A stretch of 64,000 nucleotides of DNA, taken from positions 41,786 to 105,785 of the forward strand of contig DEHV01000059.1 of NCBI GenBank assembly GCA_002352105.1, written 5' to 3'. Under the pieces are notes generated by a model that was given only the letters and a program-made list of their open reading frames with translations, was not told where the DNA came from and ran no database searches. Both the position numbers and the translations under genes were made by a program. This document shows positions 53,227 through 62,771 of the stretch, one piece after another (the first letter of the stretch is position 1; each line of letters begins with the position of its first letter). This DNA is from Chitinophagaceae bacterium UBA2791. Lineage in GTDB: Bacteria > Bacteroidota > Bacteroidia > Chitinophagales > Chitinophagaceae.

Positions 53227-53590
53227 GGGAAAGATCAGCATATTAATATTGTTTTTATTTAATATACATGCAATGCCTGAGCTGTCTTCGCCTGCTCATA
53301 CAAAAGCAGTTTTGTCCGGCGAAGCGCAAACTGGTCATTCTCATAATTTTATTACCAGCTTCCTTGATGAACTGATGGAAGAAGATGAAGCGGAGAATGG
53401 GTCGGATAAAGAACAGAAAAGCTCTAGCTTAAACATCATGCCTTCTTCAGAGGATTTTTGTCATTCCTCCAATATTTACATACGGATCCCTTTCCGTTTT
53501 CATTTTATAAGTCCTTTTGCGAACCTGGAAGAGAAGATGCAAGCTCATCCTTGTTTCAATATTATATCTCCGCCTCCGGAAACAGCCTAA
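53225..53590 (+). CDS. Small secreted protein of unknown function, first gene of RND operon
   Basis: 121 residues with an N-terminal hydrophobic segment (ISILILFLFNIHA), an acidic middle (FLDELMEEDEAENGSDKEQK) and a C-terminal part with FCHSSN and the end CFNIISPPPETA. I do not recognise the family. It lies 110 bases ahead of the adaptor gene and carries the operon's promoter, so it may be a small sensor or accessory peptide; single His and Cys residues could bind metal, but there is no clear motif. Confidence 0.6.
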   Translation: MGKISILILFLFNIHAMPELSSPAHTKAVLSGEAQTGHSHNFITSFLDELMEEDEAENGSDKEQKSSSLNIMPSSEDFCHSSNIYIRIPFRFHFISPFANLEEKMQAHPCFNIISPPPETA

Positions 53591-53700
53591 CGGTCTTATC
53601 CCGGTTTTTTTTAATGAAGACCCGACTTGGGCTTCAGGCCCAGCCGCTATTTAATCACCGTTAATTATGCGCTGCCGTTTCAACATTTAAAGATCAACAA

Positions 53701-54840
53701 ATGAAATTTTTATTATTCCTTTCGAGCATTCTAGCCATAACTATAAGCATAACAGGCTGCCGCGCCGACGCGAAAACAGAAAATACCAACGCCAGGCCCG
53801 CAATTATTCCTGTTGTGAAACTTCAGGCTAAAGACACAACCGTCCAGCAGGAATATGTCGCCGATATCCAGGCCGTGAGAAATGTGGAGATACGGTCTAA
53901 GATCTCCGGATTCATCGACAAAATACTGGTGGATGAAGGGCAGGAAGTAAAAAAAGGGCAACTGCTTTTTACGATCGCCAATGCGGAAAATAAAACCGCC
54001 TGCACGCAGGCAATGGCGTTCCTGTCTAACGCCGAAGCAGAGGCAAAAGCCGCTGAACTGGACCTTTCAAGGGTAAAAACGCTGGTGGACAAACGCGTTA
54101 TTTCCCAAACTGAATACGAACTGGCTAAAGCCAGGCTGAAGGCAGCGGAGGCCAAGGTCGAAGAAGCCCGATCCCTGAATGAAAAAGCGCATATCCGGCT
54201 GGCATACGCCAATATACGCGCTCCTTTTAGCGGCGTCATCGATCGTATTCCTCAAAAATTGGGCAGCCTGGTCGACGAAGGAACCCTATTAACCAATATA
54301 TCTGACATCAGCGAGATGTACGCTTATTTCACCGTCTCCGAAAATGAATACCTGCGCTATCAACGCGTAAAGGGTACAAAGGAAGCTTCCGCTTACGACC
54401 AGATCAGGCTGAGGCTGGCCGACGACTCCGAGTTTCCCCATACGGGCCGGGTAGAAACGATGGAAAGCCAGTTTAACCGCCAGACCGGGTCCATCGCCTT
54501 CAGGGCTACCTTTCCCAATCCGGAAAAGATATTGAAACATGGCGCGAGCGGAAAGATCGCGATCACTTCTTCTTTGACGAACGCCCTGATATTGCCGCAG
54601 AAATCAGTAATGGAAATACAGGACAGGAGTTTTGTATTTACTGTGGACAAAGACAATAAAGTGTCGATGAAAAGCTTTACGCCCAAAACAACCATCAACG
54701 AATTTATTGTAGTTCAATCCGGGTTGGCCGAAGACGATATCATCGTATTTGAAGGCATTCAGAATATCCGCGACGGGTCTTATATAACGCCGGAATACAT
54801 TACGCTTGACAGCGTGCCTTATTTTAGCTATAAACATTAA
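53701..54840 (+). CDS. RND efflux adaptor lipoprotein (AcrA-type)
   Basis: 379 residues with a lipoprotein signal (ILAITISITGC, Cys20). Lipoyl halves surround a coiled-coil hairpin (EIRSKISGFIDKILVDEGQE and IRAPFSGVIDRIPQKLGSLV; hairpin about 100-165), followed by beta-barrel and membrane-proximal domains ending ITPEYITLDS. The plan is that of AcrA/MexA, the drug-efflux adaptors. It is followed by the pump gene after 77 bases. Confidence 0.95.
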   Translation: MKFLLFLSSILAITISITGCRADAKTENTNARPAIIPVVKLQAKDTTVQQEYVADIQAVRNVEIRSKISGFIDKILVDEGQEVKKGQLLFTIANAENKTACTQAMAFLSNAEAEAKAAELDLSRVKTLVDKRVISQTEYELAKARLKAAEAKVEEARSLNEKAHIRLAYANIRAPFSGVIDRIPQKLGSLVDEGTLLTNISDISEMYAYFTVSENEYLRYQRVKGTKEASAYDQIRLRLADDSEFPHTGRVETMESQFNRQTGSIAFRATFPNPEKILKHGASGKIAITSSLTNALILPQKSVMEIQDRSFVFTVDKDNKVSMKSFTPKTTINEFIVVQSGLAEDDIIVFEGIQNIRDGSYITPEYITLDSVPYFSYKH

Positions 54841-54917
54841 CCGGGATCCGGCCGCTTGTTTTCAAGCTTAAGCGGTTCAGGGGATCGCCCCTATCTTTTA
54901 TTGTAAACTATCATACA

Positions 54918-57900
54918 ATGGTTGAAACCTTTATACGGCGGCCCATCCTGTCGCTGGTGATCTCATTGATCATTACCCTATTGGGAATCCTCGCCCTGTT
55001 CTCTCTTCCTATTACCCAATTCCCGGATATTGTGCCGCCGTCGGTGGTGGTCACCGCAAATTATAACGGCGCCAATGCCGACGTATGCGCCAAGGCGGTA
55101 GCCACCCCGCTGGAAAGGGCGGTGAATGGCGTTCCCGGCATGACTTACATGAACTCCGTCAGCAGCAACAACGGCGTTACCCTTTTGCAGGTATTTTTTA
55201 AGGTAGGCGTCGACCCCGACCAGGCGGCCGTAAATGTACAGAACCGAGTTACCACCGTGTTGGATGAATTGCCTGAAGAAGTGATCAAAGCAGGGGTTGT
55301 AACGGAAAAAGAAGTGAACAGCATGCTGCTGTATCTGAACATTTTCAGCAGCGATACCAGCGCCGACGAAGAGTTCATTTATAATTTTGCCGACATCAAT
55401 GTACTGCACGAGCTAAAACGCATTGAAGGCGTAGGGTTTGTCGATATCATGGGCGCCCGCGATTACTCTATGCGCGTATGGTTAAAGCCCGACAGGATGC
55501 TGGCCTATAATCTCTCTACCGATGAGATCATCGGGGCGCTTCGCAATCAGAATATTGAAGCGGCCCCCGGCGTAGCCGGCGAAAACTCCGGCAGAAGCGG
55601 AAGCGCACAGGTGAAACAATATGTTTTAAAATATACCGGCAAGTTCAGCAAGCCGGAAGAATATGCCAATGTTATCCTGAAAGCAGGCGCCGACGGATCG
55701 ATATTGCGTTTAAAAGATGTGGCGGATATAGAATTCGGAACCGTAAGTTATGACATGACCTCCAAGACAGACGGCAGGCCTTCCGCATCTATCATGATCA
55801 AACAACGCCCGGGAAGCAATGCGCAGGATGTTATTAACAATATCAAACAAAAAATGGCGGAACTGCAGGAAAGTTCTTTCCCTCCCGGCATGGAATATAA
55901 TTATGCTTATGATGTTTCCCGCTTTCTTGACGCGAGTATCAAAGAGGTGATCCGTACGCTGATAGAAGCTTTTATACTGGTGTCAATCGTCGTATTTATT
56001 TTTCTGCAGGATTTCCGGTCTACCCTGATCCCTGCCCTGGCCGTTCCGGTATCGCTTATCGGAACCCTTGCCTTTATGCTGGCGCTTGGTTTTTCTATCA
56101 ATATGCTCACCTTGTTTGCCTTAGTATTGGCCATCGGAATCGTCGTCGACAATGCCATAGTAGTGGTCGAAGCAGTGCATGTGAAAATGACGGAGGAACG
56201 CCTCCCTCCATTGGAAGCCACCCTCTCGGCCATGAAAGAGATCAGCGGCGCTATTGTGGCCATTACGCTGGTGATGTCGGCGGTATTTATTCCCGTAGCC
56301 TTTCTTTCAGGGCCTGTAGGCGTATTCTACCGCCAGTTCTCCTTAACGCTTGCCATCGCCATCTTCATCTCCGGAATAAACGCGCTCACGCTTACGCCGG
56401 CATTATGCGCGATCATGTTAAAACACAATCCATCTGCCGTTAAGAAGAAAAGCCTGATCCAACGCTTTTTTGTCCTGTTTAACAAGGGATACAATCGCAC
56501 GGAAAAAAAATATGGCAATATTGTGGCCTGGATAGCAGGCCGGAAGCTGGTTACGCTCAGCATGTTCCTGTTTTTCTGCCTGGCTACATGGGGAGTCGGC
56601 AGCATTCTTCCTTCGGGATTTATTCCTACGGAAGACCAGGGCGTCATCTATGTCAATGTCACTACGCCCCCGGGCTCTACCCTGGAAAGAACCGAAAAAG
56701 TACTGGATGCCATTGAGGCGGTAAGCGCAAAATCTCCCACGGTTGAAAACGTCAGCACGCTGGCCGGTTATAGCCTGATCAGTGAAATTTCCGGAGCGTC
56801 CTATGGAATGGCGATGATCAACATGAAGAGCTGGAACGACAGGGACAAATCCGTCAATGAACTGATCAGCGATCTGCAGGCAAGAACCAAACACATCACC
56901 GATGCGACGATTGAATTTTTTGCCCCGCCCACTATTCCCGGGTTTGGCAATGCCAGCGGTTTTGAACTGAGGGTGCTGGACAATAACCGCAGCGCAGACC
57001 TGACGCAAACGGCTAAGGTAACGGAGGATTTTATAGAAGACCTGCGTAACGATAAAACTATTGGCTCCGCTTTTACCAGCTTTGACCCTAACTTCCCGCA
57101 ATATATGATCCATGTAGACCAGGAGATGGCGGCTAAGAAAGGGGTTACCGTTGAAAATGCGATGAACACGCTCCAGACATTATTGGGCAGCTACTATGCT
57201 ACCAATTTTATCCGTTTCGGGCAGATGTACAAGGTAATGTTGCAGGCCTATCCCGAATACAGGAGCGCGCCGGAAGACGTGCTTGACCTGTATGTAAAAA
57301 ATGACAAGGGAGAAATGGTTCCTTTCTCCACCTTTATCACGCTGGAAAGAGTACTCGGACCAGAGCAGATCACACGCTATAACATGTACCCCTCGGCGAT
57401 GATCACCGGGGATGCCGCTGAAGGTTTCAGCAGCGGCGAAGCAATAGCGGCGATTGAAAAGATAGCAACGGAGAAGCTTCCCCGGGGATATGATTACGAA
57501 TGGAGCGGCATGACCCGAGAACAGATATTATCGGGAAACCAGGCCGTTTTTATCTTTATCATCTGCCTGGTCTTCGTGTATCTTCTCTTATGCGCGCAGT
57601 ACGAAAGCTTTTTACTGCCGCTTCCTGTTATTCTTTCTCTGCCCGCGGGCATACTGGGATCCTTTATATTCCTGCAGATGGCCGGACTTGAAAACAATAT
57701 TTATGCGCAGGTGGCCCTGGTAATGCTGATCGGCCTGCTCGGTAAAAATGCGATCCTGATCGTAGAATTTGCCATCCAGGCAAGAAAACGGGGATTGTCC
57801 CCTCTTGATGCCGCTATCCAGGGATCCAAAGCCAGGCTAAGGCCGATCCTCATGACCTCCTTTGCCTTTATCGCCGGGCTTATTCCCCTGTGTATTGCCG

Positions 57901-58094
57901 ATGGCGCAGGCGCCGTAGGCAATCGCACCATCGGGATGACCGCCGCCGGCGGAATGCTGATCGGCACCGTCTTCGGGCTTTTCCTGATACCCGGCCTCTA
58001 CGTGCTGTTCACCAGGTTATCCGAACGAAAGCCAAGGCCCGCGCCTGTTGAGCAGCCTATTGAACCATTGCCTGTCGATATACCTAACGCCTAA
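54918..58094 (+). CDS. RND multidrug efflux pump (HAE-1 type)
   Basis: 1058 residues, the length of AcrB. Twelve membrane helices and two periplasmic porter regions are seen. The N-terminal motif FIRRPILSLVISLII, TM4 with the proton-relay Asp pair region AIGIVVDNAIVVVEAVH, and the duplicated C-terminal VMLIGLLGKNAILIVEFAIQ with Lys are as in HAE-1 pumps. It exports hydrophobic drugs, dyes or bile-like compounds with the adaptor and the outer-membrane partner of this operon. Confidence 0.97.
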   Translation: MVETFIRRPILSLVISLIITLLGILALFSLPITQFPDIVPPSVVVTANYNGANADVCAKAVATPLERAVNGVPGMTYMNSVSSNNGVTLLQVFFKVGVDPDQAAVNVQNRVTTVLDELPEEVIKAGVVTEKEVNSMLLYLNIFSSDTSADEEFIYNFADINVLHELKRIEGVGFVDIMGARDYSMRVWLKPDRMLAYNLSTDEIIGALRNQNIEAAPGVAGENSGRSGSAQVKQYVLKYTGKFSKPEEYANVILKAGADGSILRLKDVADIEFGTVSYDMTSKTDGRPSASIMIKQRPGSNAQDVINNIKQKMAELQESSFPPGMEYNYAYDVSRFLDASIKEVIRTLIEAFILVSIVVFIFLQDFRSTLIPALAVPVSLIGTLAFMLALGFSINMLTLFALVLAIGIVVDNAIVVVEAVHVKMTEERLPPLEATLSAMKEISGAIVAITLVMSAVFIPVAFLSGPVGVFYRQFSLTLAIAIFISGINALTLTPALCAIMLKHNPSAVKKKSLIQRFFVLFNKGYNRTEKKYGNIVAWIAGRKLVTLSMFLFFCLATWGVGSILPSGFIPTEDQGVIYVNVTTPPGSTLERTEKVLDAIEAVSAKSPTVENVSTLAGYSLISEISGASYGMAMINMKSWNDRDKSVNELISDLQARTKHITDATIEFFAPPTIPGFGNASGFELRVLDNNRSADLTQTAKVTEDFIEDLRNDKTIGSAFTSFDPNFPQYMIHVDQEMAAKKGVTVENAMNTLQTLLGSYYATNFIRFGQMYKVMLQAYPEYRSAPEDVLDLYVKNDKGEMVPFSTFITLERVLGPEQITRYNMYPSAMITGDAAEGFSSGEAIAAIEKIATEKLPRGYDYEWSGMTREQILSGNQAVFIFIICLVFVYLLLCAQYESFLLPLPVILSLPAGILGSFIFLQMAGLENNIYAQVALVMLIGLLGKNAILIVEFAIQARKRGLSPLDAAIQGSKARLRPILMTSFAFIAGLIPLCIADGAGAVGNRTIGMTAAGGMLIGTVFGLFLIPGLYVLFTRLSERKPRPAPVEQPIEPLPVDIPNA

Positions 58095-58184
58095 CGCTTT
58101 ATTAAAAGCTGACTAATGGACAATTATCCGGGAACCGGTTTTCCAATATTCAAAACGCATAATGTTTTATTAAAACAGAACCAG

Positions 58185-59630
58185 ATGAAAGGAATCAATA
58201 TGTATAGCCTGTTGTTATGCCTCGTTTTTGCCGTAATAAGCGCCGGATGCGGTATAACGCAACAGGCACAGCTGCCTGCCGTAAAGGATATGCCCGACTC
58301 TTTTCCTGCGGGAGCAGACTCCAACAGCATTGCAGGGATATCCTGGAAGGATTTTTTCCAGGACGCCCATCTGACAGCGCTGATAGATACTGCTCTTAAG
58401 AACAATCCGGATCTTTTTATTGCCCTGCAGCGCATTGAAATGGCCAGAGCGCAGGTAACCATGAAAAAAGCGGCATTCTATCCTTCGGTCAGCGGATCGG
58501 TTGTGGCAGGCGCCGAGAGGTTTGGCGACTATACCATGAATGGCGTTGGCAATTTCGACACCAATCTTTCTCCCAATATCGATAAGGATCAACAAATCCC
58601 TACCCGGCTGACGCCTGATTTTTTTGCGGGCTTCCGCAGTTCCTGGGAAATCGATCTGTGGGGAAAATTAAAACACCAGAAAAAAGAAGCGATAGCGCAA
58701 TTGTTTGCTACGGAGAAAGGAAGACAACTGGCCGTTACCCATCTTATAGCAGAAGTGGCCGATCAATATTATGAGTTGCTGGCATTAGACAATGAGCTGA
58801 AGATCGTTAAAAAGAATGTCCAGCTGCAGCTGGAAGCGCTGGAACTGGTAAAAGTGCAAAAAGAAGGCGGCCGCGCTACCGAACTTGCCGTAAAACAATT
58901 CTCCGCGCAGTTGCTGAATACGCAAGCTATAGAATACCATATCCGGCAACAAATGGCCCGGACGGAGAATCGCCTGAACATTATATCCGGGAGATATCCT
59001 CAAGCCATTATACGCGATACCTCCCTGGCAATCCAACAATTGCCGCAGCAATTGAAGACAGGCCTTCCCGCACAGCTCCTGACGCGCAGGCCGGATATTC
59101 AGCAGGCGGAATGGGAACTGGAAGCCGCAGAGGCTAACGTGGCTGCTGCAAGAGCCGCCTTCCTGCCTTCCGTGAACCTGTCGCCCTATATCGGATTTAA
59201 TGCTTTCCGCGCACGCCTTTTTTTAGATCCCGCCTCATTTGTGTATGGAGCAGCGGCGGGATTAACGGCGCCGATATTTAATATGAAACAAATCCGCTCC
59301 CATCATAAGCTCGCGACCGCCCGGGCTGTTGAAGCGGTATATAATTACCAGAAAACATTATTGAATTGCTATGGGGAAGTAATGACCAACCTCGAAAGTA
59401 TTAAGAACAATACCCTGGCGCTCAATTTAAAAGATGAGGAAGTGAAAGAATTAACCAACGCAGTAAGCGTGGCAAGAGATCTTTACCTGGCAGGTTATGC
59501 CAACTACCTCGAAGTGATCAGCGCCCAAAAAGGCGTTCTGGATGCAGAAATTGAATTAACAGAGAATAAAAAACGATTATTTCAATCTGTGGTTCATTTG
59601 TACAGGTCTCTCGGCGGCGGATGGGAATAA
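58185..59630 (+). CDS. RND efflux outer-membrane lipoprotein (NodT/OprM type)
   Basis: 481 residues from ATG 58185 (58116 and 58200 are alternatives). The lipoprotein signal ends VFAVISAGC and is followed by two OEP repeats with long coiled coils (LIDTALKNNPDLFIALQRIE; TRRPDIQQAEWELEAAEANV, the OprM-class motif). It makes the trimeric channel for the pump encoded just upstream. The pump stop is 90 bases upstream, and the unit probably ends here. Confidence 0.94.
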   Translation: MKGINMYSLLLCLVFAVISAGCGITQQAQLPAVKDMPDSFPAGADSNSIAGISWKDFFQDAHLTALIDTALKNNPDLFIALQRIEMARAQVTMKKAAFYPSVSGSVVAGAERFGDYTMNGVGNFDTNLSPNIDKDQQIPTRLTPDFFAGFRSSWEIDLWGKLKHQKKEAIAQLFATEKGRQLAVTHLIAEVADQYYELLALDNELKIVKKNVQLQLEALELVKVQKEGGRATELAVKQFSAQLLNTQAIEYHIRQQMARTENRLNIISGRYPQAIIRDTSLAIQQLPQQLKTGLPAQLLTRRPDIQQAEWELEAAEANVAAARAAFLPSVNLSPYIGFNAFRARLFLDPASFVYGAAAGLTAPIFNMKQIRSHHKLATARAVEAVYNYQKTLLNCYGEVMTNLESIKNNTLALNLKDEEVKELTNAVSVARDLYLAGYANYLEVISAQKGVLDAEIELTENKKRLFQSVVHLYRSLGGGWE

Positions 59631-59702
59631 ATAGCGCTAACGTTTGTTTTTTAAGAAGGAAGTTAAAACCATTATCTTAGCAAGAGCAAAAATACTTGCA
59701 AT

Positions 59703-61115
59703 ATGAAAAATAATCGTAGAAATTTCTTAAAACTAAGCGGGCTCACAGGGCTCGGCGTAGCCGGGGCCGGCGCGTTGAAAGGATTTGCCAGCGAACCGGC
59801 AAACAATGGTATTAAACAATTCGACAGGAAGCCGCCTATGCAGCGATTCAATATGTGCGATTATGCGGCGCCAAAGCTGGATAGGGTTCGCGTGGGGTTG
59901 ATCGGATTGGGCGACAGGGGGCCGGACCATCTTAGTGGATTGGTTAAAATCGAAGGCGTGGAGATTAAGGCCTTATGCGATGTTCGCCCCGAGGCTGCTA
60001 ACAGCGCAAAAAAAAGTATCGACGGATACGGTCATAACCCGGTCATCTATTCGGAAAATGCCGAATCATGGAAAAAACTTTGCGAACGCGACGATATTGA
60101 CGTTGTTTATATCTGCACTCCCTGGGACATGCATACGCCCATGGCATTGTATGCTATGGAGCATGGGAAACATGCTTTCGTCGAAGTTCCCATAGCCCTT
60201 ACCATCGAAGATTGCTGGAAGCTGGTGGAAACATCCGAGCGTACAAAAAAATATTGCCGGATGATGGAAAACGCCTGTTATGGTTCATTGACAACATTAA
60301 ATATGGTCAGGTTGGGTTATTTCGGCGAAATCGTTCATGGAGAAGCCGGCTACCTTCATAACCTTGTAGAACGTTATCTTTTTAAGAAAGACCAATACTG
60401 GGATATGTGGCGCTTAAAGAACAATGCCAGGGGCGTCGGCGATCTTTATCCCACCCATGGCCTCGGCCCCGTCGCCCAGATCATGGATATCAACCGCGGC
60501 AACAGCATGGATTTTATGGTCTCTATGTCCTCCAACGATTTTACGTTGGCGGCAAAAGCCAAAGAACTGGCGGCAAAGGATGATTTCTTCAAACCCTTCG
60601 CGGATCAAAGCTACAGGGGCAACATGACTACCACGATCATTCGCACTAAAAAGGGCCAGACGATAAAACTGGGACATGATACCAGCTCCCCGAATATTCA
60701 TTCCGACTGGTTCAAGATCGTAGGAACAAAGGGGACGCTTTTTGACGATCCCAAAAGAATTTCCAACGGCGGCGAACAATGGCTTTCTGAACAGGAAGCA
60801 AAAGCCGTTGAGAAAAAATACGAGCCGGTCATCATTAAAAAAATGGGCGAGCTGGCCAAAAAAGCCGGCGGTCACGGAGGGGTAGACTTTTTACAGAACT
60901 GGTTTATGATAGATCGCCTGCGTAACGGCCTTCCTCTCGACCAGGATGTATATGATGCCGCGGCCTGGAGCGTTATTGTGCCCTTGAGCGAATGGTCGGT
61001 GACCAACCATTCAAGCCCGGTAAAAATACCTGATTTTACCTACGGCTCCTGGGTAACCAACAAACCTTTTGATATCAATCTGCAAAAAGGAGGCAATACG
61101 AAAGTGAAAGTATAA
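59703..61115 (+). CDS. GH109-family glycosidase (NAD-dependent, Gfo/Idh/MocA fold)
   Basis: 470 residues. A twin-arginine signal (NNRRNFLKLSGLTGLGVAGA) precedes the Rossmann domain (RVGLIGLGDRGPDHLSG). Instead of the EKP motif of sugar dehydrogenases it has HAFVEVPIAL, then KKYCRMMENACYGSLTTLN, GEIVHGEAGYLHNL and YPTHGLGPVAQIMDINRGNS. These are GH109 hallmarks; characterised members use NAD in a redox cycle to cleave alpha-N-acetylgalactosaminides. It would act in the periplasm after Tat export of the folded, NAD-loaded enzyme. The substrate may be a wider glycoside class. Confidence 0.88.
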   Translation: MKNNRRNFLKLSGLTGLGVAGAGALKGFASEPANNGIKQFDRKPPMQRFNMCDYAAPKLDRVRVGLIGLGDRGPDHLSGLVKIEGVEIKALCDVRPEAANSAKKSIDGYGHNPVIYSENAESWKKLCERDDIDVVYICTPWDMHTPMALYAMEHGKHAFVEVPIALTIEDCWKLVETSERTKKYCRMMENACYGSLTTLNMVRLGYFGEIVHGEAGYLHNLVERYLFKKDQYWDMWRLKNNARGVGDLYPTHGLGPVAQIMDINRGNSMDFMVSMSSNDFTLAAKAKELAAKDDFFKPFADQSYRGNMTTTIIRTKKGQTIKLGHDTSSPNIHSDWFKIVGTKGTLFDDPKRISNGGEQWLSEQEAKAVEKKYEPVIIKKMGELAKKAGGHGGVDFLQNWFMIDRLRNGLPLDQDVYDAAAWSVIVPLSEWSVTNHSSPVKIPDFTYGSWVTNKPFDINLQKGGNTKVKV

Positions 61116-61220
61116 AGAATAAAGATGCCGCAAAGATTCGCAGGTTATATTAAACTTCCCGAAAACTTTTAAACAAGAACCTGTTTTCTTCATTACAGGA
61201 AGTTTTTCTTTTAATAAAAA

Positions 61221-61254
61221 AGGGTGTATCATAAGCCTGATACACCCTTTTTTT
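61221..61254. terminator. Bidirectional intrinsic terminator
   Basis: AGGGTGTATCA (61221-61231) and TGATACACCCT (61238-61248) form a perfect 11-bp stem with a 6-base loop, flanked by an A-run on the left and a T-run on the right, so it can end transcripts from both sides. Confidence 0.88.
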
Positions 61255-61430
61255 ATCCGGCCCCCTGACACGGGACAATTTCCATTTAAGTTATTCTCAG
61301 CGCATTTATTTTACTTCTGGTCGCACGGTTTTTTTATCCGGATCCCAGCAGAAACAATTTCTATTTAAGCAATTCCCAGGGTCTTCATTTTACTTTGAGC
61401 CGCCCTGTTTTTATTTGGGTCCCGATGAAG
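61248..61430. repeat. Degenerate tandem repeat of about 80 bp
   Basis: The unit starts TTTTTTTATCCGG at 61248 and again at 61329 (81 bases apart), and a shorter third copy starts near 61408. Units share CAATTTCCATTTAAG / CAATTTCTATTTAAG and TTATTTTACTT / TTCATTTTACTT. About 2.3 copies. Confidence 0.6.
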
Positions 61431-61463
61431 AATATCTTCATGCCAGGATATATCCGTTGCCAG

Positions 61464-62759
61464 CTATTCTTTGATCCTCAGGTCGGTATTATAGATGGTA
61501 TAATGATTGTAGAACCCGGTCATCCATAACAAGATGGGCCTCCTGTTGGCATTTCCATCTACCACATAAGGGCGTATATTGTTTATGGTTGAGTGGCCGG
61601 TGACAGGAGTGGTCTTCCATTTTTTACCATTCCAGCGTTTGTGCTCTATTTCAAAATACCCCTCTATCTGGCGCGACAGGTAAACATTGGAAGGGTCCTG
61701 GTGATCCAATACCACGCCCCCTGAATAATGCGCCTCCTGCACCCTGTCGCCTTGCTTAAGCGAAGGCATCCATCCGCCCGACTTTGATATTTCCTGGTCA
61801 ATCCATTTTGAACCGTCCCAAAATGCATAATAATAACGATGATCATTTTCGCTGGGATAACGGGAATAAGTTACCACAGGACGCTTATTTTTGTCCAGCG
61901 CGATATCCCATATCCAGCCGCGGATCTGGCTCTGGCTGGCGTCGTATATCTTGTTCACCTTAGCTATCTCGATCGGCGCTCCATTGATGGGGCCGAGTAT
62001 TTCGCCGTTCGTCTGGTGAAAATTCCCTTTTTCATAATACATATGGAATACGGAAACATCAGGTCCTATCTTAGGATGGCCATCGGTAAAAAGCACGTCG
62101 ATCCTTGATTTATTATCGGAAGTGATCTTTAAATAAGGCGGGTTATCCCTGTTTTTATTGTCGAGGTATATCTTGTCTTCCTTCCAGGTCTTTCCAAGAT
62201 CGTCGCTATAGGAATAATACTGCCACCATTGCGTAAAGCCCTTGCCTACCTGGCGCCCGAAAATATAGATCCTGTTATTTTCTTCCGAAAGCATCACCGG
62301 GTTGGTATAGCAAAAACGGTTGTTGTTAAAAGTGAGCGTTACCTCGTCCTCCCAGGCGGTAATATCTTCCGCATTTATGCTTTTACGCATAAATACGTTT
62401 CCCGAGTGCTCGTTATAAAAAGCGATCATTTTACCATCGGGCAGGAATAAAATGGTCGGCACATTATGATCGTCTATCTGCAGTTTTTCATGCAATACAA
62501 AAGTTTGGATTGCCCCGGAGTTTACATCGCGGGAACTGATCAGCACATCTCCCTTGCTATTAATATACCCATAATAAATACGCTCATGGTTTCCCTTGTG
62601 GTATACCGCTCTCGGGTCGGAAAACCAGCACCAGGCGGCATCTTTTGCCACTACTTCGTAATCCGTCGCCGATTTAACCCCTTTCTGGGCAGTGAGGGAT
62701 TGAAATCCGAATAAACAAGCCAATAAAAAAACAGCAAACCTTAAATTATTCATATTCAT
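61464..62759 (-). CDS. BNR_4-family secreted protein, probable polysaccharide-active propeller
   Basis: 431 residues from ATG 62759 (TTG at 62765 also opens the frame). A signal peptide (LRFAVFLLACLFGFQSLTAQ) is followed by a propeller starting AAWCWFSDPRAVYHKGNHE, the BNR_4 (PF15892) signature, with DDHNVPTILFLPDGKMIAFY, SDDLGKTWKEDKIY and VVLDHQDPSNVYLS. Proteins with this domain include ulvan and rhamnogalacturonan lyases. It ends 12 bases past the susD stop and is likely co-transcribed with it. Confidence 0.82.
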   Translation of the reverse strand: MNMNNLRFAVFLLACLFGFQSLTAQKGVKSATDYEVVAKDAAWCWFSDPRAVYHKGNHERIYYGYINSKGDVLISSRDVNSGAIQTFVLHEKLQIDDHNVPTILFLPDGKMIAFYNEHSGNVFMRKSINAEDITAWEDEVTLTFNNNRFCYTNPVMLSEENNRIYIFGRQVGKGFTQWWQYYSYSDDLGKTWKEDKIYLDNKNRDNPPYLKITSDNKSRIDVLFTDGHPKIGPDVSVFHMYYEKGNFHQTNGEILGPINGAPIEIAKVNKIYDASQSQIRGWIWDIALDKNKRPVVTYSRYPSENDHRYYYAFWDGSKWIDQEISKSGGWMPSLKQGDRVQEAHYSGGVVLDHQDPSNVYLSRQIEGYFEIEHKRWNGKKWKTTPVTGHSTINNIRPYVVDGNANRRPILLWMTGFYNHYTIYNTDLRIKE

Positions 62760-62771
62760 GTGCAATAGTTT

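Larger units (their letters stand above)
61116..61463. other. Convergent intergenic region with terminator and tandem repeats
   Basis: 348 bases between two convergent genes. It contains the terminator at 61221-61254 and the degenerate tandem repeats at 61248-61430; no gene is seen. Confidence 0.6.

Noticed and set aside
61248..61430. CRISPR-like spacing in the repeats
   Set aside because: Units are degenerate tandem copies without uniform short repeats and distinct spacers; no cas genes are present.
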